Shown here: one piece after another, positions 59,826 to 64,000 of the stretch | Numbering within the stretch: position 1 is the first letter of the stretch | Layout: every line of letters starts with the position of its first letter | Origin: Lishizhenia tianjinensis | GTDB lineage: Bacteria; Bacteroidota; Bacteroidia; Flavobacteriales_D; Crocinitomicaceae | DNA: 64,000 nt | Direction of reading: 5' to 3' | NCBI RefSeq assembly: GCF_900116425.1 | Contig: NZ_FPAS01000001.1 | Location: 124,001 to 188,000 of the forward strand | Translations under genes and position numbers: made by a program | The notes under the pieces: model-generated | Database searches by the model: none | What the model was told of the DNA's origin: nothing | What the model saw: the letters and a program-made list of their open reading frames with translations, nothing else

Positions 59826-60760
59826 AAAATTATACTTGGTTAATTAGTGTTTTAGTGATGCTTTTTTTTGTTTCTTGTTCTGCTCCAGAAGTAGAGAATT
59901 ATAGAGATTGGGAAGAAGAATTAATAGGCTATGGTCAAATTGGTTTTTCTCCAGAAAGTATGACCAAAACCTTCTACTATTTCGGTAACCGTGCCATGGA
60001 TGATACGAAATACAGAAAAATTAAAGACTCGTCCTCTTTTAATTTTAATGGAGATACTGTCACAATTGCAAACCTTAGGCTTGTTCAAATGATACCTGAA
60101 GAATGGTGGAGGAATATGAAAAAAGATAACAACTTCAACCAAGATTTTTTAGAAGTGAAGGATAGCTCATCCTTTGTGATATCACAACAAAAGGATTTCT
60201 TGTGTTTAGAAAAATTGTCGGGCGCACTTCAAATTCCACCAAAACTCTTTTTAAAAATGGCTTCGAAAGCTACTCCAACAAATTTTACTTATTTAGATTA
60301 TGAAGAATACAACAAATCCTACGTTCATTTTCAATATGGTTTAAAGTCGGATAGTAAAATATTGATAGCTACAGATAAGTACGATTTAAATTCGGATTCT
60401 ACATACTTTCAGTATAATTCAAACTTAAATCACCGAGATTCTTTGGTCGTAAACAGCTTCTTAAATGTGTTGATAGAGAGAAGGTACCAAGATAAACTAA
60501 GTACTACAGCTTGTTCTTTTCCTTGGGTATTGGATATAAGGATGGTGTACAATGATTCCTTGTTTTATTTTGATGAAAACACGATTCCATTTGATGTACA
60601 AAGTTTAGTTGAGTATTTTATTTATCAGATAAACCTTGACAAGGATAAAAAGATGAGTGCTTTAGATGCATACCCTTCATTAGACACAATTTTTCCATTA
60701 GACAATTATCCTGTAGCAATATCTTTACCTGAAGTTCCATTAACTGAAATAGCACGATGA
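59822..60760 (+). CDS. Lipoprotein of the same family, paralogue 2 of 3, 312 aa
   Basis: Lipobox FVSC (C19). It has WEEELIGYGQIGFSPESMTK, then FYYFGNRAMDDTKY, LNHRDSLVVNSFLN and RMVYNDSLFYFDE. These blocks occur in the same order in the third gene (FYYFGNLIMDSTKI, LNHQDSVIINSFIG, ILYMDSIYRYD), so duplication is clear. Overlaps both neighbours by four bases (ATGA). Function unknown; periplasmic or outer-membrane facing. Confidence 0.6.
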   Translation: MKNYTWLISVLVMLFFVSCSAPEVENYRDWEEELIGYGQIGFSPESMTKTFYYFGNRAMDDTKYRKIKDSSSFNFNGDTVTIANLRLVQMIPEEWWRNMKKDNNFNQDFLEVKDSSSFVISQQKDFLCLEKLSGALQIPPKLFLKMASKATPTNFTYLDYEEYNKSYVHFQYGLKSDSKILIATDKYDLNSDSTYFQYNSNLNHRDSLVVNSFLNVLIERRYQDKLSTTACSFPWVLDIRMVYNDSLFYFDENTIPFDVQSLVEYFIYQINLDKDKKMSALDAYPSLDTIFPLDNYPVAISLPEVPLTEIAR

Positions 60761-61656
60761 GAAGTATATCTTTTATTTTCCTATTGATAGTTGTTTCATG
60801 TACTCCAAAAGTTCATGAAAAAGAAATAAACTGGCACGAAGAACTCTTGGGTTTCGGTCAAATGTGGAGTGATAAGGATACAGCTCATCAAGATTTTTAC
60901 TATTTCGGGAATTTAATAATGGATAGTACAAAAATTAAAACCTATAATTTTGAGTTTTCACAACTAAGGTATGATACACTTTTTATACCCAATAATCTAC
61001 TTTACAATCATTTTAAGTTCATAGATTCACTTTATTTCAAATGGAAAAATGGAGACCAAAATCTAGACTCAAGTGCTTATATCATAACAAAAGATAGTAC
61101 TGGGGTTATTCATTTGAAAAAAGCTTACGGAACACATTTTACCCCCCGTAAACTTCATGTAAAAATGTATGACAGAAAACTGAATTCAGATGTAGGTTAT
61201 TGGAAATATCGTGGAGGTTATTATGGTGCTGTAAATATTTTTTTTGACACGCTGGGTCAAACAAATATCTACCTCATGTACAATAAAAATAGAAAAGAGG
61301 AAAGGTCATTTTATAAAGAGGTAAAAGAATTGAATCATCAAGATTCTGTCATCATCAATTCGTTTATAGGTGGCACTATAAAAAACAGAAATTGCTCAGA
61401 TTTTCCAGGGATTAGGTGCGGTATTGGATACCGTTTGGATATATTGTACATGGATTCTATTTATAGGTATGATTTACTAAGTGAATTGAGAAATACATCC
61501 ATTTTAGAGTCCTATTTCATTCATAAAGTAGACAAAACTAAAGACACTGTAAAAATCGATTATGACTTTGAGCAATACCATGAAAATAGGATGTTCTGGC
61601 GTAAACCCGTTGCAAGAGATGTGCAACGTCTAACACCACCAGATATGATGAATTGA
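60757..61656 (+). CDS. Lipoprotein of the same family, paralogue 3 of 3, 299 aa
   Basis: Lipobox VVSC (C15), then EINWHEELLGFGQMWSDKD, FYYFGNLIMDSTKI, TPRKLHVKMYDRKL, LNHQDSVIINSFIG and LDILYMDSIYRYD. The shared conserved Cys region (NRNCSDFPGIRC) corresponds to TTACSFPWVLDIR in paralogue 2. Ends the unit; the convergent DUF1801 gene stops 4 bases further on. No known domain. Confidence 0.6.
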   Translation: MRSISFIFLLIVVSCTPKVHEKEINWHEELLGFGQMWSDKDTAHQDFYYFGNLIMDSTKIKTYNFEFSQLRYDTLFIPNNLLYNHFKFIDSLYFKWKNGDQNLDSSAYIITKDSTGVIHLKKAYGTHFTPRKLHVKMYDRKLNSDVGYWKYRGGYYGAVNIFFDTLGQTNIYLMYNKNRKEERSFYKEVKELNHQDSVIINSFIGGTIKNRNCSDFPGIRCGIGYRLDILYMDSIYRYDLLSELRNTSILESYFIHKVDKTKDTVKIDYDFEQYHENRMFWRKPVARDVQRLTPPDMMN

Positions 61657-61660
61657 TAAG

Positions 61661-62029
61661 TTATTTCTTCCCCTTCTTGGCTGCTACTTCTTCATTCTCT
61701 ATCATCCTTGCCCGCGTCAAACGTTGAACCAACGCAAGGGGAACCTCAGTACCATGTGGAAATTGTAAGGTTCCTTTTCCGCCTTTGTACTGTTGCATTT
61801 CTTCATCCTTTTCCCCAAAAACACTGGAGAATCCATAGAAACCAATGTGTTTTTTAAAGGCGCTGTAATACACCAATATTCTTCCTTTGTATCTGAAACC
61901 GGGCATTTTGTAGCCGTAGTGTTCTTCGATTTCGTCCGATAATTCTAGGATGGAGTGGTGGAGCTTTAAGAGTTGTTCTTGCACGTCTTGAGGCTGCGCT
62001 TCTATATGGTCTTTTATTTCTTGTAGCAT
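61661..62029 (-). CDS. DUF1801 family protein, 122 aa
   Basis: Small YdhG-like domain: MPGFRYKGRILVYYSAFKKH and FGFSSVFG-like blocks (IGFYGFSSVFGEKDEEM), then GKGTLQFPHGTEVPLALVQRL, typical of DUF1801. Bacillus members were described as iron chaperones (frataxin-like fold), but the function here is unproven. It is downstream of the helicase gene on the same strand, separated by that gene's terminator. Confidence 0.85.
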   Translation of the reverse strand: MLQEIKDHIEAQPQDVQEQLLKLHHSILELSDEIEEHYGYKMPGFRYKGRILVYYSAFKKHIGFYGFSSVFGEKDEEMQQYKGGKGTLQFPHGTEVPLALVQRLTRARMIENEEVAAKKGKK

Positions 62030-62054
62030 GACTTAAATATAAAGTAAACCCAAC

Positions 62055-62088
62055 AAAAAACGACGAAACTCTACTGAATTTCGTCGTT
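62055..62088 (-). terminator. Terminator after the helicase gene
   Basis: AACGACGAAA (62059-62068) pairs perfectly with TTTCGTCGTT (62079-62088); T-run on the minus strand at 62060-62055. It ends the helicase transcript before DUF1801. Confidence 0.9.
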
Positions 62089-62113
62089 AAAAATGTGCCG
62101 TTTTTATAAATCT

Positions 62114-63634
62114 TTACTCGTCGTCTAAAACTGCTCTCAGCTTTTGTCTTAATTGACGGTTATAAGTCTCTAATAAGTACTTAAAGTAATTTTTCGTACT
62201 CTTAGCTATTAATTTCGTATACTGCTTTAAACGGTGCTCTATGTGCTCTTGTAAGCTTTCCATAATGTCAAGAGCATCGTAGAAGTCCGTAGCCTTGTCT
62301 TTAATGGCATCAAAGTGATTATCTACAGATAAATCTACCGCCATTTTTCCTGGTCTACCTTCATCCACCAAATCTTCGTAGACTTCCTTCATCCTAAACT
62401 TGTTGATGATGTCCATATCCACTCTGTGTTGAATACGCTTTGGTAATTCAAAAGCAGCTTCGAATTGTAAATCATCTTGTTCAGATAAACGTGACTCTAA
62501 GAAACGATCTGGGAATTGGAAAGCATCTTGCCAGTTGATGTAATCTTGCCATAAACCAAAACGTCTTACGTTGTTTCCTAAGTCTATCAACAAGAATTCA
62601 TCCTTATGCGGCAATTTACGTGATCCACGACCAATCATTTGGTGATATAAAGTCAATGAACGCGTTGCTCTGTTCAAAATAATGGTTTCTACCGTTGGCT
62701 CATCGAAACCTGTGGTTAAGATACCTACAGACGTTAAAATAGCATCTGGGGTTTCTTTAAACCATGAAAGGGTATCTTTTCTATCCTTGTCCGAGAAAGT
62801 ACTATCCAAGTGCTTAATCTTGAATCCTCTTTTCTCAAAGGTCTCTCTTACACGTATAGAGGTTTCTATTCCCGAGTTAAAAATCAAGGTCTTCTTTCCT
62901 AAAGCAACTTCTTCGTAAGCAAACAAAAGTTTCTCTTGCATGAAGTAGTTACCGTACACTAATTCAGAACTCGAAACGGTGAAGTCACCATTCGTACCTA
63001 TTTTCAAGCCGTGTAAGTTCACGTCGTAAGTATAAGTTTCTGCGTTCGCCAAGTATCCGTTTTCTATCAAAGAAGCAATACTTTCTCCCACCAATAACTT
63101 ATCGTAGTTATCGTTCAATGGCAAGGCCTTGTTGGATGAAAGGGGAGTAGCGGTAACTCCTAATATGTTCGCCTCTTGGTAATAAGCAAAAATCTTTCTA
63201 AAACTGTTGTAGTGCGCCTCATCCACAATTACTAAACCTACATCTTGGATAAAGTTCGCATCGTCTTGTAAACGGTTGTTTAGGGTCTCAACCATGGCAA
63301 TAAAACACTGATACTCGTCTTGGTCTTCCAAGGTTTTCACATCACTGTTAATGATTTTGTTGTTTACTGCTATGGCGTTAAGTTGACGAGAGGTCTGTAC
63401 AGAAAGCTCAATACGGTGCGTTAAAATCAGCACTTTTTTGTTAAATAGCTCTATGTAGCGTCTCGCAATTTCTGAGAAAATAACTGTTTTACCTCCTCCT
63501 GTTGGAAGCTGATAAAGCAAGTTGAAATTATTTCCATTCGCTTCTAGTTCGTTAACGATCTGGTTAACAGTGTTCTCTTGGAACGGATATAACTTTTTTG
63601 CCTTTACTTTTACTTCTTCTTCTATCATCTCCAC
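62114..63634 (-). CDS. SF2 DEAD/DEAH-box helicase, 506 aa
   Basis: Helicase core of the restriction-enzyme/UvrB-like SF2 group: YPFQENTVNQIVNEL at the start, motif I LPTGGGKTVIF near 42-50, motif II VIVDEAHYNSF, motif III ATPLSS, motif V TGFDEPTVETIIL and motif VI HQMIGRGSRKL. The C-terminal about 120 residues are helical, without a nuclease or second known domain. It resembles chromosomal RadD/DEAD-type repair helicases more than restriction subunits, since no methylase is adjacent; this is inference. Its codon bias is strong (TAC, AAC), which suggests a housekeeping gene, not an acquired one. Confidence 0.85.
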   Translation of the reverse strand: MEMIEEEVKVKAKKLYPFQENTVNQIVNELEANGNNFNLLYQLPTGGGKTVIFSEIARRYIELFNKKVLILTHRIELSVQTSRQLNAIAVNNKIINSDVKTLEDQDEYQCFIAMVETLNNRLQDDANFIQDVGLVIVDEAHYNSFRKIFAYYQEANILGVTATPLSSNKALPLNDNYDKLLVGESIASLIENGYLANAETYTYDVNLHGLKIGTNGDFTVSSSELVYGNYFMQEKLLFAYEEVALGKKTLIFNSGIETSIRVRETFEKRGFKIKHLDSTFSDKDRKDTLSWFKETPDAILTSVGILTTGFDEPTVETIILNRATRSLTLYHQMIGRGSRKLPHKDEFLLIDLGNNVRRFGLWQDYINWQDAFQFPDRFLESRLSEQDDLQFEAAFELPKRIQHRVDMDIINKFRMKEVYEDLVDEGRPGKMAVDLSVDNHFDAIKDKATDFYDALDIMESLQEHIEHRLKQYTKLIAKSTKNYFKYLLETYNRQLRQKLRAVLDDE

Positions 63635-63803
63635 GCTTCAAAAATTGGGCTACAAAACTACAGCCTTTTTCCTGAAGAAAAAAGTTATCGGACGCTTTTA
63701 TCGTAAAGGATTGTTAAAGTGACTGATTTTAAGCCCATTTGTAGTATAAATAACTTCTATACCCATATTTGTTTTTTCTAAGCATTCCAATTGTAGAGCC
63801 TTT

Positions 63804-63811
63804 TATCTTTG
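63804..63811 (+). promoter_or_regulatory. -7 box of the thioredoxin reductase gene (TATCTTTG)
   Basis: TATCTTTG matches TAnnTTTG exactly, 66 bases before ATG 63878. No good -33 box at 17-23 bases distance. Confidence 0.5.
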
Positions 63812-63856
63812 TACACCGAAAGCTAAAAGTATTATTTTAGCGCAGCGAAAAATTAG

Positions 63857-64000
<144 letters not shown>

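Noticed and set aside
62114-63634. The SF2 helicase as part of a type I or III restriction system
   Set aside because: No methylase, specificity or nuclease gene is adjacent, and its codon use is that of housekeeping genes.

Overview
The window looks like a chromosomal segment of an AT-rich member of the Bacteroidota, most likely a flavobacterium (order Flavobacteriales; a Crocinitomicaceae/Fluviicola-like lineage is my guess, not a proof). The reasons are: two large secreted FG-GAP repeat proteins with C-terminal type IX secretion sorting domains, a SusC/SusD pair, many small lipoproteins with xSC or SGC lipoboxes, Bacteroidota-only families (DUF2480, DUF2805/TIGR03643, DUF4846), almost no Shine-Dalgarno sites, and promoters of the Bacteroidota type (TTTG, about 19 bases, TAnnTTTG). 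No transposase, integrase, phage gene, rRNA, tRNA or CRISPR array was seen.

Layout. 1-7,000: accessory region with the tail of an unknown gene, an 865-residue MORN/YwqK-repeat secreted protein, and a three-gene McrBC-type restriction operon whose first gene is a 49-residue UVR-motif protein. 7,000-10,000: three overlapping genes for cell-surface polysaccharide or envelope work (NodB-like deacetylase, FemAB-like transferase, SDR). 10,100-12,700: oxidative-stress cluster on the minus strand (superoxide dismutase, DUF2480, FMN reductase) facing a SufR-like Fe-S regulator, with a perfect inverted repeat over the sod promoter. 12,800-22,300: small membrane proteins, an SPFH protein, a lipocalin-like lipoprotein, purL, rimO, DUF2805, an SDR and an EamA exporter. 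22,400-25,800: fused acyl-CoA mutase IcmF. 26,000-29,800: two paralogous substrate-binding lipoproteins coupled to a sensor histidine kinase, with no permease. 29,900-32,200: YceI and pirin, with an operator-like palindrome. 32,200-39,800: RND efflux operon (MFP-RND-OMF) bracketed by two AraC regulators.

39,900-48,900: a DUF2064 glycosyltransferase-like gene, then SusC-SusD followed by a Na+/solute symporter, a GNAT, an outer-membrane barrel and an unusual metallophosphoesterase-fold protein. From susD on, each gene overlaps the next, so this reads as one translationally coupled uptake module. 48,900-61,700: MFS transporter, archaemetzincin lipoprotein, the two type IX cargo proteins, a DUF4846 lipoprotein and three tandem paralogous lipoproteins of an unrecognised family. 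61,700-64,000: DUF1801, an SF2 helicase and the start of thioredoxin reductase.

Several intergenic regions carry shared repeat families: a small hairpin whose stem changes but stays paired, arrays of about 9-base CAAATC words, and GAGTATGGAGT-like tracts. Candidate promoters, operators and terminators are listed where the sequence supports them; several translation starts were moved because a terminator or promoter lies inside the longest reading frame.
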